Source of the DNA: Boesenbergia rotunda
Lineage: Eukaryota; Streptophyta; Magnoliopsida; Zingiberales; Zingiberaceae
NCBI GenBank assembly: GCA_024364735.1
Contig: JAGFNQ010001614.1
Location: 745,756-809,755, forward strand
Direction: 5' to 3'
DNA: 64,000 bases
The notes below the pieces were generated by a model. That model had not been told where the DNA came from. It did no database searches and worked only from the letters and a program-made list of their open reading frames with translations. A program made the position numbers and the translations under genes. How positions within the stretch are numbered: position 1 is the first letter of the stretch; each line of letters opens with the position of its first letter. Below, piece after piece: positions 10,561-22,560 of the stretch.

Positions 10561-13500
10561 TTGGTCAGTTTAGGAAAGAATGTCTCAACCCTTATTCATT
10601 CAATTCCCCAGAAATGTGAACATCCAGGAGTATTCACTGTGTCCTATGAGATTGGGAGGAATCTTTTTCATGATGCTATGTTAGATTTGGGAGCTTCTAT
10701 TAATGTGATGCCTAGATCAATTTTTCAGATGCTTGTGGCATTGGACCTATGCAGCCTACAGAAGTGGTTATTCAGCTAGCAGATAGGAATCAGACTCACC
10801 CAGCTGGAATCATTGAAGATGTATTAGTGAAGGTGAAAAAGTTGATTTTTCCTGCGGACTTCTATATCTTAGATATGGATGGAGATTATCTAGCACATAG
10901 ATCTCCACTTATTCTTGGGAGACCATTCTTGAAGACTGCAAGGACGAAGATTAATGTATATGCAGACACACTTTCTATGGAGATAGGAGACACAGTGGTG
11001 CAGTTTAGCATTTTTGATGCTATGAAACACCCCGGAGAGGATCATTCCATCATTAGCATGGATATTTTAGATGATTTAGTTGATGCAGATTTACTTGCTG
11101 ATAGAGTTTCACTTGGTATTCATATAGGATATTTTAGCTCAGATGAGGCTGAGGATGCATTAGCTGTAGAGGCAGCTGATTTGAAGATTGTATCTGATTC
11201 ACTCGCAGTTGGAGACGATTCTATAGGTGTAGGGGATTGCATTGAGCCCCAGGGATCACCTATATTGATTGACATATCAGGAGATGCAGAGGATAGGTGT
11301 GAGAGTGTAGGGGATTGCACTGAGCCCCAGGGTTCACCCATACCTACCAAGCAGTCATAGATAGAGTTAAAACCATTGCCAGAATATTTGAAGTATGCTT
11401 ATTTGGGAGAGGAGCAGTGTTTACCTGTTATCATTGCCCAGAACTTGGATTCAGAGCAAGAGGACAAATTATTGCAAGTTCTGAGGCAGCATAAGAGAGC
11501 TATAAGGTGGACATTAGCTGATATACCTGGTATTAGCCCCGCCATTTGTATTCACAGGATATTTTTAGAGGATAATGTGAGGCCAGTCAGACAGCTACAG
11601 AGAATGTTAAATCCACTGATTCTAGATGTTGTAATGAAAGAGGTGACTAGACTTTTATAGGCAGGTATTATATACCCTATTTCTGACAGTAAATGGGTTA
11701 GTCCTATTCATATGGTTCCTAAGAAGTCAGGAGTGACAGTGGTGGAGAATGAGAGTAATGTGTTAGTACCTACCAGGGTGAAGAATTCATGGAGAGTTTG
11801 TATTGATTACAGGAAGCTGAACCAAGTAACGAGGAAAGATCACTATCCCTTGCCTTTTATTGATTAGATGTTAGAGAGGTTGGCAGGGAAGTCTCACTAT
11901 TGCTTTCTAGATGGATATTCAGGTTATTTTCATATTTGTATAGACCCAGAGGATCAGGAGAAGACTACTTTCACTTGTCCTTTCGGTGCATTCGCTTATC
12001 GACGTATGTCATTTGGGCTTTGCAACGCCCCAGGGACTTTCCAGCGGTGTATGGTGAGTATTTTTGGTGAGTTACTAGAACACTGCATGGAAATATTTAT
12101 GGATGATTTTTCTGTATTTGGCACATCATTTGATACTTGTTTGGATAATTTATCTAGAGTACTACATAGATGCATTGAAACTAATCTTGTCCTGAATTTT
12201 GAAAAATGTCATTTTATGGTAGAGCATAAGATTGTTTTAGGTCATATAGTCTCTAGGAAAGGCATTGAAGTAGATTCTGCTAAAGTTAGTGTTATATCTT
12301 CTCTATCTTACCCCGTATGCGTACGGGATGTTCGAGCTTTCCTTGGCCATGTAGGATTTTACAGGAGGTTTATTAGAGACTTCAGTGAGATTGCTCGCCC
12401 TTTGACTAGACTTTTGCAAAAGGATGTAGATTTTTTGCTTTGATGAAAAATGCAAGGGAGCTTTTCAGAGATTGAGGGAGGCTCTTATTTCAGCTCCTAT
12501 TATTAGGCCTCCTGATTGAACTCTACCTTTTGAGTTGATGTGTGACGTTTCAAATTTTGCTGTAGGTGTTGTACTGGCACAGAGGGTAGATAGAGCGCCA
12601 CATGTTATTTGCTATGCTTCCAAGACTTTAGATGCTGCTCAGGCTAACTATACCACCACAGAAAAAGAGCTCATTTTTATTGTTTTTGCTTTGGATAGAT
12701 TTAGATCATATTTGCTATGTTCTCATGTGATTGTATTTTCTGATCATGCAACCTTGAAGTATCTACTGAAGAAGTCGGATGCAAAGCCTAGATTGATTAG
12801 ATGGATGCTTCTACTTCAAGAGTTTGATTTGGAGATTCGAGATAGAAGTGGCAAGGAGAACTTGGTGGCAGATCATTTGAGCAGGATAGAGGGAGATGGA
12901 CACCTTACTGCCATTGATGATGACTTCAGAGATGAGCACCTTTTAGTGATGCATGTTGAGTTGCCATGCAGATCTAGTTAACTATTTAGTAGCTAATGTT
13001 TTTCCTGCACAATTTACTAAGGCTCAGAAAGATAAATTTAAGAGTGATGCTAAATTTTATGTGTGGGATGATCCTTACTTGTGGAAATTTTGTAGTGATC
13101 AAATAATTAGAAGATGCATACCTAATCATGAGTTTCATTCAGTTCTTACACTTTGCCATTCGTCAGCCTGTGGAGGACATTTCGGTCCACAGAGGACCGC
13201 TAGGAAAGTACTAGAATGTGGATTATTCTGGCCTACTTTATTTCATGACGCTTATCTATTTTGTAAAAACTATGATCGATGTCAGAGGACAGGAAACATA
13301 GGAGCTAGGAATGAAATGCCCCAACAAACTATGATTTTTTATGAAAGTTTTGATGTATGGGGGATAGACTTTATGGGACCTTTTCATGCATCTTTTGGAT
13401 TTTTGTATATATTACTTGCTGTCGATTATGTATCTAAATGGGTGGAGGTCATTCCCTCCAGGATTGACGATTCTTTTATTGTTGTGAGTTTTGTTAGGTC

Positions 13501-14259
13501 ACACATTTTTTGTAGGTTTGGAATTCCAAGAGCTATTATAAGTGATTAAGGTTCACATTTTTGCAACAAGCACATGAAGGCTTTACTCAACAAATATGGG
13601 GTTTTGCATAAAGTGTCTACTTCCTACCACCCCCAAACTAATGGACAAGCCGAGATATCAAATAGAGAGATTAAGGCAATCTTGGAGAAGACCGTGGGGC
13701 CTAGTAGAAAGGATTGGAGCAAAAGACTTGATGATGCATTGTGGGCTTATCGAACGGCATATAAGACACCTATTGGAATGTCTCCCTACCGGCTTATTTA
13801 TGGGAAAGCTTGTCACTTACCCGTGGAGATAGAGCATAGAGCTTATTGGGCGGTGAAAGCTTGCAATTTTGATGCCAATAAAGTGGGAGAAGAAAGGAAG
13901 CTACAACTTCAAGAACTTGAGGAGATAAGATTACAAGCATATGAAAACTCAAGGATTTACAAAGAGAAGACTAAGAACTTTCATGATAAGCATATAGTGA
14001 AGAAGGAGTTTCAAATTGGCGACAAAGTTCTTTTGTATAAATTAAGGTTCAAATTAATTAAAGGTAAGTTGAGATCTAGATGAGAATGTCCATTTCTTGT
14101 TACTAATGTTTTTCCTTATGGTGTTATTGAGATTAAGGATGAAGCTAATGATCTTATATGGAAAGTTAATGGCCACTGGCTCAAGAAATATTTTGGAGAA
14201 GTGAAGGAGTTAGATGTGGATGGATTGGATGTTAAAGATGCTATCTACCCAACTTAAAG
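10561..14259 (+). pseudogene. Athila-like gypsy pol (protease, RT, RNase H, integrase), decayed
   Basis: Protease is recognised by LDLGASINVMPRSIF near 10690 and the downstream QLADRN. RT shows WRVCIDYRKLN near 11800, FMDDFSVFG near 12100 and an RT tail at 12340-12430. RNase H shows MCDVSNFAVGVVLAQ and the LVADHLSRI end near 12880. Integrase runs from HSSACGGHFG near 13160 through GIDFMGPF, an ISD/GSH core interrupted by TAA near 13547, and HPQTNGQAEISNREIK near 13630, ending KYFGEVKEL at about 14210. In-frame stops fall near 11358, 11658, 11865, 12517 and 13547, and frame changes near 10760, 12440, 12975 and 14080. A spacer between protease and RT carries DDSIGVGDC and two GDC.EPQGSPI copies (11215-11345), also seen in the element at 47941-56167. 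Product type is certain; activity is excluded. Confidence 0.92.
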
Positions 14260-16365
14260 GGGAGTTTGATCCTTCTTACACTCTTATTTCATTGTATATA
14301 CCATTTTTATATTTTCTAGCAGTAAGTTTTTCTTTTACAGTGAGTTCTTGTTAATAAATGCTTAGGTAGTGTAGAGTGAATAAAGATTCATTGTAGATAT
14401 CATTTTAACCTTTTTGGCATCTTGTTTCATGCATGATTTGGAATAAATGTATCCCTCTAGATTTTCTTTATATCATTTTAGAATCCTTTGAAAGTGAATT
14501 AAATTTGGTTGTTAAAACTTAGGATTTGAGCCATGGATGAAAATTCTTGGATACTTAAGTCACTACTCAGTTATGGACTTTAGATTGATGATTTGAGATG
14601 AATTCTTTTTACCTAGTGAGGATTTGGCCTTATTTTTGAGATACACACATGTGATTGTACTCTAGAACTTACTTAGGTTCTTTTAAAACTATATTTCTAT
14701 GATTGGACCACATTTATAGAGGTGAATCATCTTGTTTCCTTTTTCATATCAATTTTTGCAATATTCCTTGTTGATCCACTCTATATTCTATTTTCCTTCT
14801 CCTATTTTTCTGTTCGTAACCATATTTTCCATGAACTTGGGTACTTTGATTGTTTCTTAATGATATTTTGCCCGGGACGGACAAAGATTTAAATGTGGGG
14901 GAAATATTTATGGCAGGCAAGATAATTTTGGCAAACAAATTGTAACTGTTGCATGCCAAGTGGGTTGCAAGAGTTGATAGTAAAAATTCCAAGTGGAGCA
15001 TATAATTCCTTTTTATTATTTGATGATTCAAAGTTATAATTGCAGTTTGAAGATTTGTTATCATAGCCAACTAATTCAAGTTGATCTGGGAATCTGAAAT
15101 CTGTGAGTTTGCTGCAGAAAACAATAACAATAAGAAAAGTATCAAGTTGTGAGTTGGTGTGCCAAGAGTTTTGGACAATGATCAAACTTCAGGAGAATTC
15201 TATCCTATCGACCAGAACTTGGCTGACAACTATTAGCACCTAATCAGAAGTGAAGAAAGTCACACAAAAAGAGAGCATTAGCTAAAAGAGCAACACTATA
15301 CTGATTTTAGACATAGACACCTTTCAAGTATACTGATTGTAAATGTCCTATGTCCAGTGACATCCTTTCAAGCTTGCCAAGTACTTTTCACTTGGAAAGT
15401 GTATTGATGGCCTTTCATCTGTCAAATATTGTTAGAAAAAAAAGAAAAAAAAACTTGTTGGCATAATTAGAAGGATCTTGATGTGGCAGATGTTAAGTCA
15501 TTCCTGAGCTTTGGTTTTATTATTGTGGTTGAAGGCACTGAAATTGGTGAGGAACTTGTTGAATATAAATAATGCAAGTCATAATGAATCGAATTTATCT
15601 TAGGAAGATGATAAGCAGAAGATTCTCTAGCCATATTGCTGTCCTAGCAGCCTTGGAACTGAACTACATGAAGCCTTGCTAGCTTAAAGTTGTGAAACTG
15701 GGATTCGGTGGTTGCAGAATAACTGAAGAAAAGAGTATCAAGTTGAGTTGTTGTGCCATGTTTTTGGAGTGTGCTAAGTACAGAAGAAAAAAAAACAAGG
15801 AAGTATTAAGTCCTAATTTAGAACTGCAAGTTACTGAAAAGTATGAACATTTCTGAAGTGCTGAGAATTGATTTTGCAAGCTGATATCAGAAGAAGTCTG
15901 ATTGGTCACCGTGATTGATCAGAAGACCGTGACCGATCAGAAGACTGCTAGACCGATCAGAAGACTGCTAAACCGATCAGAAGGAGCCCTGATTGGTGTG
16001 CTTGACCGATCAGGAAGAGCCTGATCAGTCTCCTTGACCGATCAGAATTCTTGGCACACTGAATTCAGTGATTTCTCTGCAAAAATCAGAGTTAGGGGGA
16101 GCAGACAGAGTTAATGAAAATGCAAAGTCATCGATTGGTTTTCAGTCACTATAATATGATTATGATATGATTAAACAGGAGGAAGAAAGCGTTGTTGATT
16201 TCATAAAAAAAAAGAAACAAGGAGCAGATTCTGAAACAAGTTGCTGAACTTAACTTGGAGCAGAATCTGAGCTGCTACCAAACAGGTTGCTGAAAAACAG
16301 TTGCTGGAATGAAGTGGACTGTTAGGTGCCGAATTCATTTTCTGAATGGAAAAATGTGAACAAGG
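14260..16365 (+). repeat. 3' untranslated region and probable 3' LTR of the Athila-like element
   Basis: No coding sequence is seen. At 14868-14890 TTTGCCCGGGACGGACAAAG can fold as a short hairpin and is followed by AAATGTGGGGGAAA, an Athila-style polypurine tract. The LTR probably begins soon after (about 14908-14913), but I cannot fix its end because a SIRE-like LTR interrupts at 16366. A diverged direct repeat of about 45 bp occurs at about 15134-15178 and 15736-15776. Confidence 0.6.
15893..16060 (+). repeat. cluster of GACCGATCAG words
   Basis: At least six exact or near copies of GACCGATCAGAAG, spaced about 15-40 bp and in places paired with GATTGGT or GATCAGT variants, lie inside the presumed LTR. 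The word holds the CGATC/GATCG partial palindrome. Function is unknown; it resembles in layout the paired CAGTCGACTG words in other LTRs of this window. Confidence 0.8.
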
Positions 16366-17292
16366 TGAAGGATCGTTTCAGGCGTGCAGAGGGGGGGTGT
16401 GAATGCACTTTTTCGGATCTTGGATCTCTACAGAATTGTTAGCGCAGTGGAAATAATATGCAAAGGAATTAAAACAATGCTAACACTTATCGTTTACTTG
16501 GTATCCACCCAGATGGGTGACTAGTCCAAGGATCCACGCCGCGAGCACTACTTTTCACTATAGAAAAGTCTCCTTGAGGTGGAGAAACCTTTACAGCAAG
16601 ATCATCCTCTTTACAGATGCATAAATACGAGAGAGGAAGCAAGAATCACTCTACACACGAGCAGCACTTCGACACTGTACGGAACCGTATCATGCATGTG
16701 CAAAAAGTGCTCCTTTTATAGGTGAACAGGACAGATTCGTAATCTGTCCAGCCCACACCAGTCGACTGCCCCTGGGGCAGTCGATTGGCCTAGCATTAAT
16801 TGCTAGCCAACGGCTAGTTTCAGGGTATACCAGTCGACTGCCCAAATGCCAGTCGACTGGTCCGAGGCCGCAAACTTTCTGTGGGTTTTGGCAGTCGACT
16901 GCCTCTGGGCCAGTCGACTGCCCTGCCTCCCAGCTCAGCTCCAGCCACTCCGGACCTTCTCCTTCACGTGTGCCTTCAGGTCTGCTCCCTTGGCTCGCCC
17001 CTTGAAGTCCTCTTCCTCTGGCTATCGTCCCTCGGATGCGCACGCAAGCCTTCCCTTGGCTTGCCTCCATGCCACCCTTCACGTGTGCCCTTGAAGTCCA
17101 CTTCCTGGCTTGCCCTTGGAGCTCTCCTCCCTCGGTTCTCGTCCCTCGGATATGTCCATCATGTGTGATTCTCCAAGTCCTGCAAACTCAATCACACATA
17201 TCAAATACAACATAACACTCTAACCTTAAACATATTCGCCCACACATCAAAACCATGATCTTCCAATCATTCAAGGACCGATTGCCTCAACA
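16366..17292 (-). repeat. SIRE-like copia 3' LTR
   Basis: The plus strand begins TGAAGGATCG, has the AGAGGGGGGG-TGTGAATGC signature near 16388, and ends GCCTCAACA followed by ATCTCCCCCTTTTTG, the complement of the element's polypurine tract. On the minus strand the LTR therefore starts TGTTGAGGC. It contains six copies of CAGTCGACTG or a one-base variant between 16761 and 16922. The other LTR of this element was not found. Confidence 0.8.
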
Positions 17293-18252
17293 ATCTCCCC
17301 CTTTTTGATGTGTGGCAATATGTTTAAGTTAGAGATAAACAACAACCACAATAGCAATAGCAAAAGATAGCAATTGAAAAATTAAGACATCCTTAAGAGG
17401 TAACCTCCCCCTTAATCTATGTCTTCTCCCCATTTTCAATTCTACTTATAATCCAAGTTAAGTTTCCACTTAACAACAACAACATTAAAAGTATAAGACA
17501 TATCAAAGCCTAAGAGGTACCTCCCCCTTAATCCATGTCTTCTCCCCATTTTTAATCATTTAAGGTCTAAGTTAGACAAAATACTTAAAACTATCCATTT
17601 TAAGTCAAAATTATAACTTAAACCACCCATTCTCCCCCTTTGATACCATCAAAATGATTGCCTCAAGCAACCAAACTCTAGGGCATCAAAAGTGAGAATT
17701 TTAAATTTATGAAATTTCTCTCAGTGGCTGAAAATAGGCATGCCAGTTGACTGCCCATGGGGCAGTCGACTGATATGCCATCAATCTGATTTTTCAGCTT
17801 TTCTGCCGAATTTCAGAAACTCCAAGAAAATTCTAGAAAATTCCAAAAAATGTTAAATTTTGCATACATATTTGAAATGTTATACTCTATCAGGGAAAAA
17901 TATTAGTCCATATAAAATTTCAAACATGCATGACTTTTGATAAAAATCCAAAAGTTTTGAAAACCACTACATATTGTATCAAACCTTGAATCCAAATTTG
18001 CAAACATATAACTTTCAAAAACATGGCAAAGTATGTAAAGCATAAAATGATTTTCCAATGTTTAAAATGTCCAACTATGATCTTTGGGCAAAGTGTCCAT
18101 TGATTAAACACTTGCCTTCTCCATAGTTGGTCTAGTTTTCATATTTTGATACTCTCAATGGTTCAACAATGTGCCACAAGCACAAGTGATCCAAATGTAT
18201 CACCCTAATGGATCAAGCACCCTTTTTCAAAGCTAATATCTCCAAGTTCACC
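17293..18252 (-). other. SIRE-like element 3' noncoding region with polypurine tracts
   Basis: The stretch between the pol stop and the 3' LTR has no frame worth calling. It holds the PPT complement at 17293, a second TCTCCCCCTTTGATACC at about 17632 and a diverged duplicate of about 65 bp (AAGAGGTA-CCTCCCCCTTAAT, at about 17390 and 17510). A CAGTTGACTG / CAGTCGACTG pair occurs near 17745-17770. Confidence 0.65.
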
Positions 18253-19953
18253 CTACACTTTCACAAAACACATTCCAAGGTCTCTTCTTAAGGATGTAAA
18301 CTCCGATTCGGGAAGAGGCTTGGTAAAGATGTCAGCTAGGTTCGACTTTGATTCAACATAATGTAGTTCTATGTCCCCCTTTGCCACATGGTCTCTAATG
18401 AAGTGATGTTTCACTTCAATGTGTTTTGTCCTAGAATAGTGAACCAGATTTTTAGTTAAGTTGATTGTGCTTACATTATCACATAAAACTTTGACCTTGG
18501 TGTAATGCAACTCATAATCCTCTAAGGTGTGGATGATCCAAAGGAGTTGGGAAACACACCCACCTATTGCCACATATTCCGCCTCCGTTGTTGATAGGGC
18601 AACGCATGGTTGTTTCCTACTACTCCAACTAACTAAGGAAGACCCAAGGAATTGACACCCTCCACTTGTACTCTTCCTATCTAACTTGCAACCCGCATAG
18701 TTCGAGTCGGTGTATCCAATTAGGTCAACACTAGGAGTTCTAGGATACCAAAGTCTGACATTGAGGGTCCCTTTTACATACCTTAAGATCCTCTTAACTA
18801 CAACCAAATGGGACTCTTTGGCACAAGATTGGTACCTTGCACACATACCTACCGCAAAAAGTATGTCGGGTCTACTAGAGGTTAGGTATAGGAGGCTACC
18901 AATCATGCTCCTATATTGTTTAGAGTCTACCATTTTCCCTTCAATGTCACTATCCATTTTCACATTGGTTCCTATGGGTGTAAATGCTACTTTAGCATTT
19001 TCTAAACCAAATTTCTTTAACATCTCCTTAGCATATTTGGTTTGAAAGACATGTGTACCTTCATTAGTTTGCTTAACTTGAAGGCCTAAGAAGAAGGTTA
19101 ACTCTCCTACAAGACTCATATCAAATTCATCTTCCATACACTTGATGAATTCTTGTAGGAAGTCATTATTTGTTGACCCAAAAATGATATCGTCTACATA
19201 GATTTGGGCAACAAATATATCATTGTCCTTAGATTTTAGGAACAATGTAGGGTCAATTGTTCCTCTCCAAAACCCCTTAGACACTAGAAATGAAGAAAGC
19301 CTTTCATACCAAGCCCGGGGAGCTTGTTTCAATCCATATAAGACTTTTCTTAGTTTGAACACGTGTCTTGGAAAGTTAGGGTCCTCAAACCCTGGGGGTT
19401 GTTCTAGATAAACCTCTTCCTTAATGATCCGATTAAGGAATGCCGACTTCACATCCATTTGGTGGAGTGTGAAACCCATGTGAGCGGCACAGGCTAGTAG
19501 AATTCTAATTGATTCTAACCTAGCTACGGGGGCATAAGTCTCATCATAATCTAGTCCCTCAACTTGGTTAAACCCCCTAGCTACCAATCTAGCCTTGTCC
19601 CTAGTGATTTTACCTTGGTCATCTAGTTTGTTCCTAAAAACCCATCTTGTGGTTACAATGGTACAATCAATGGGCCTAGGAACTAACTCCCAAACTTCAC
19701 TCCTCTCAAATTGATTTAGCTCTTCTTGCATGGCTAAGACCCAATCAACATCTCCCAATGCTTTATCAATGGACTTAGGTTCTAATTGGGAGATAAGAGC
19801 TATTTGACTAGTTTGATCCCTAAAGTAGGACCTAGTCCTTACTCCTTGAGTGACATCACCCACTATTTGGTCAATAAGGTGATCATGGTGATGTCTCAGG
19901 GGCCTAGAGGTTGTGGGTTCATTTACTCCTTCTTCCTCATCCTCTAGGATACT
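18253..19953 (-). pseudogene. SIRE-like Ty1-copia RT and RNase H, cut by chromovirus insertion
   Basis: One uninterrupted minus-strand frame covers the linker before RT, RT (WVFRNKLDDQG, MDVKSAFLN, and catalytic YVDDIIFGS near 19200), and RNase H (CDNVSTINL near 18470), ending at 18253. The frame runs into the chromovirus LTR at 19954; the extra N-terminal residues it gains there are LTR sequence, not protein. Integrase, gag and the 5' LTR are absent from the adjoining sequence. The open frame over about 1700 bp suggests a young copy. I place it in the SIRE/Maximus group from the RT motifs and the PPT style. Confidence 0.9.
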
Positions 19954-20613
19954 TGTAACGCCCGCCCTTATATCTACCCTCAAGGCGGGGTTACGTACAT
20001 TCAATCATATAGTAATATTTTTTTTTCTATCTTCTAGCATGACATTATAACAACAATGCAAGGACTTAAGAGAACTAGGTACTAAGCATGCTTGCAAAAA
20101 TTATCAAGTGACATTAAATAACATGATAGGTTCACATATTGTTTCACACCATAATATAATCCTAGTCACTAACATTCCTTGTTAAGGGACATAAACATGA
20201 GCATAATAAAGTAGATATAAAAAGTCTTTCTTCCCGAGCCACCACCCCACACATCTTCAGCCTCCTGCCTCTTCCTTCCATTTAAGTGTTATCTGCAGCA
20301 TAAGACAACACATAAACTAGTAAGCATAAATGCTTAGTAAGGATCCTGTCCTACTCGCTAAAACCATACGAAAGCATAACATAACATAACATGTACACAT
20401 AATAAATCATAAGCATGAGTTCATCAAAGCATGTTAAACATCCAAGTATCTAACATGCAGTATCAAGTACCTCAAGCATACTCTTCACATATTACAAATA
20501 TTTTCAATGAATGTTTTCAAAACATTTCCATAATGGTATTACTTAAAAATACATCCATATCATATCGGACCCTGTTGTGTACCAACTATCGCGCGGAAAC
20601 TATTGCGCGTTCC

Positions 20614-20649
20614 CTAATGAATTGGGGTAGCGAGCCACCAAGTCATTAG
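20614..20649. other. conserved stem-loop in chromovirus LTR (copy 1)
   Basis: CTAATGAATTGGGG pairs with CCACCAAGTCATTAG around the loop TAGCGAG. Three more copies occur at 25770-25805, 30086-30122 and 45341-45380; the loop is identical while stem bases change in pairs. The structure is seen; its role is unknown. Confidence 0.75.
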
Positions 20650-20948
20650 AGCAGGACCCTTCCGTCCTACCGGAGCCACGTTAACATGCACCCCGGATTT
20701 GTTTAACGACCCCCTTCCGAGTCGGGTACACAACTTAAAAGTAAAATACTTATCATGATGTTACATATATGCTAAGGAATACTCCATATTTACTCTTATG
20801 GGACACACCACTCTTCAAGGGTGCTCTTGATCCCCTAGGGACACACCACACATTCGGGTGCTCTTGATCCCATACTATTTGAGTATCCCTTCAAGCATTT
20901 TAACATATCACATGCAATTTCATAAGTGTGCCCCATGGGCTATAAGGC

Positions 20949-21180
20949 ATGCTCATACATACATCATATTTCATGCATGTCCATACATACATCATATTTC
21001 ATACTTGTTCATACATGCATCATATTTCATACATGTTTATACATACATCATATTTCATACTTGTTCATACATGCATCATATTTCATACATGTTTATACAT
21101 ACATCATATTTCATACTTGTTCATACATATATCATATTCCATACATGTTCATACATACTTCATCATGCATCATATTTCAA
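20949..21180. repeat. CATACATCATATTTCATAC tandem array (28-bp unit, 56-bp dimer)
   Basis: About eight units of a 28-bp word alternate between CTTGTTCATACATG and ATGTTTATACATA variants, giving a 56-bp higher-order period. Because 28 is not a multiple of three, all three frames translate to long spurious ORFs. The same array recurs at 26105-26340. Confidence 0.9.
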
Positions 21181-22560
21181 CCACTTAACCTACCTTAGAC
21201 CTGACAAGCTTTGGTCACATAGGTCATACTCATATCGTAGGAAGTGGTAGCATGCTATCAATTAAGATTTCAATCAGACATCTCATTTAAACACCTCATA
21301 CATAAACATATCAAAGCATGCTAACAATTAAGGTTTCCTTATCAACCATTCCATTTAACACCACATACATATACATATGATCATCCCCAACCATAAACAT
21401 ATATCATAGGGTAGTTTGACCTTTACAAACCCTAGTCCTAGTGGGTTGGCCGAAACATCAAGAGTAGGGAAATATCAGGACTTTTGCATTAATCATTCAC
21501 ACATACATTTATTCAAACACCTCATACATAAACATATCATAACATGCTAACAATTTAAGGTTTACATATCAACCCTTCCATTTAACACCACATACATATA
21601 CATATGATTATCCCCAACCATAAACATATATCATAGGATAATTAATTTTCACAAACCCTAAAGTCTATGCCTTGGCCGAAAGTCCTATGATAGGGCAAGT
21701 TCAATTTTTGGCAATGAAATATTCACACAACCATCTATACAACACCTTGTATACACTATCATACAATATACTAAGCATGGATACATTATGTGATAATTCA
21801 ATCCTCACTAACCCTAATTCCTAGGTCTTGGCCGAAACCCATCTAAACCCTAACCCTAGTTTCATAGGGTAGGAGTATCAAATATTCATACAAACATATA
21901 TTCAAACACTTGATCTACATTCCTAAGCATGAATCCATTATAGAAAATCATAAAATCCCCAAACCCTAATTTCTATCATGCATGGCCGAAACTTATAAGG
22001 GTGCAAATCCCAATTTTTGGTATTACAACATGAAGGGAAACAACATATAAGCATACCCTAAATTTCAAGGAATCTTTCCATGTAATAAAAAGTGACCAAG
22101 GCCTCCCTTCAAGAGGGGGCCGAAACTTTCATAGGTGAAAAGCCCTAAATTTTGTACAAGAAAAATAACAAGGATCACACATAACCATTATACTGCAGGC
22201 GAGGGGATACTTACATCCTTGCGCTGGAATTTCTTTAAACCGTAGGGTACCCTACACTTGAAGGGTATGTGAAACCTTTTTCTTCCAACTTTTCTCTAAG
22301 ACTCCTTGGTCTTGGTAGAAGGTAAAGACACTTGGCTTTCCTCCTTGTAATTGCCCTAGAGTTAGAACCCTAGGAGGTTGGTTTCGAAAATGGAAGAAGA
22401 GAAGAAGAAGATGGTGGTTTCGGTGGAGAAGGAAGAAGAAGAAGAGAAGAAAAAGGAAGTTACTCCAACTTCCCATATTTATACTTTTCCCATGAAAAGA
22501 CATGTCTCTTCACTCTTACCCACTTAACAAGCATGTTCCTTATTCTCTAACAAGAAACAT

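Larger units (their letters stand above)
10548..16365 (+). mobile_element. Athila-like Ty3-gypsy element, 5'-truncated
   Basis: The segment begins abruptly at 10548, fused to the copia pol at its left, and ends where a SIRE-like LTR begins at 16366. It has protease, RT, RNase H and integrase in gypsy order on the plus strand (10561-14259), then a 3' region with a hairpin and polypurine tract (about 14868-14900) and a probable 3' LTR. No 5' LTR, primer binding site or capsid region is present. Confidence 0.85.

Noticed and set aside
20858..21250. Long histidine/isoleucine-rich ORFs in three frames (also at 26014-26406)
   Set aside because: They are read-outs of a 28-bp tandem repeat in an LTR; the same peptide in all three frames marks non-coding repeats.
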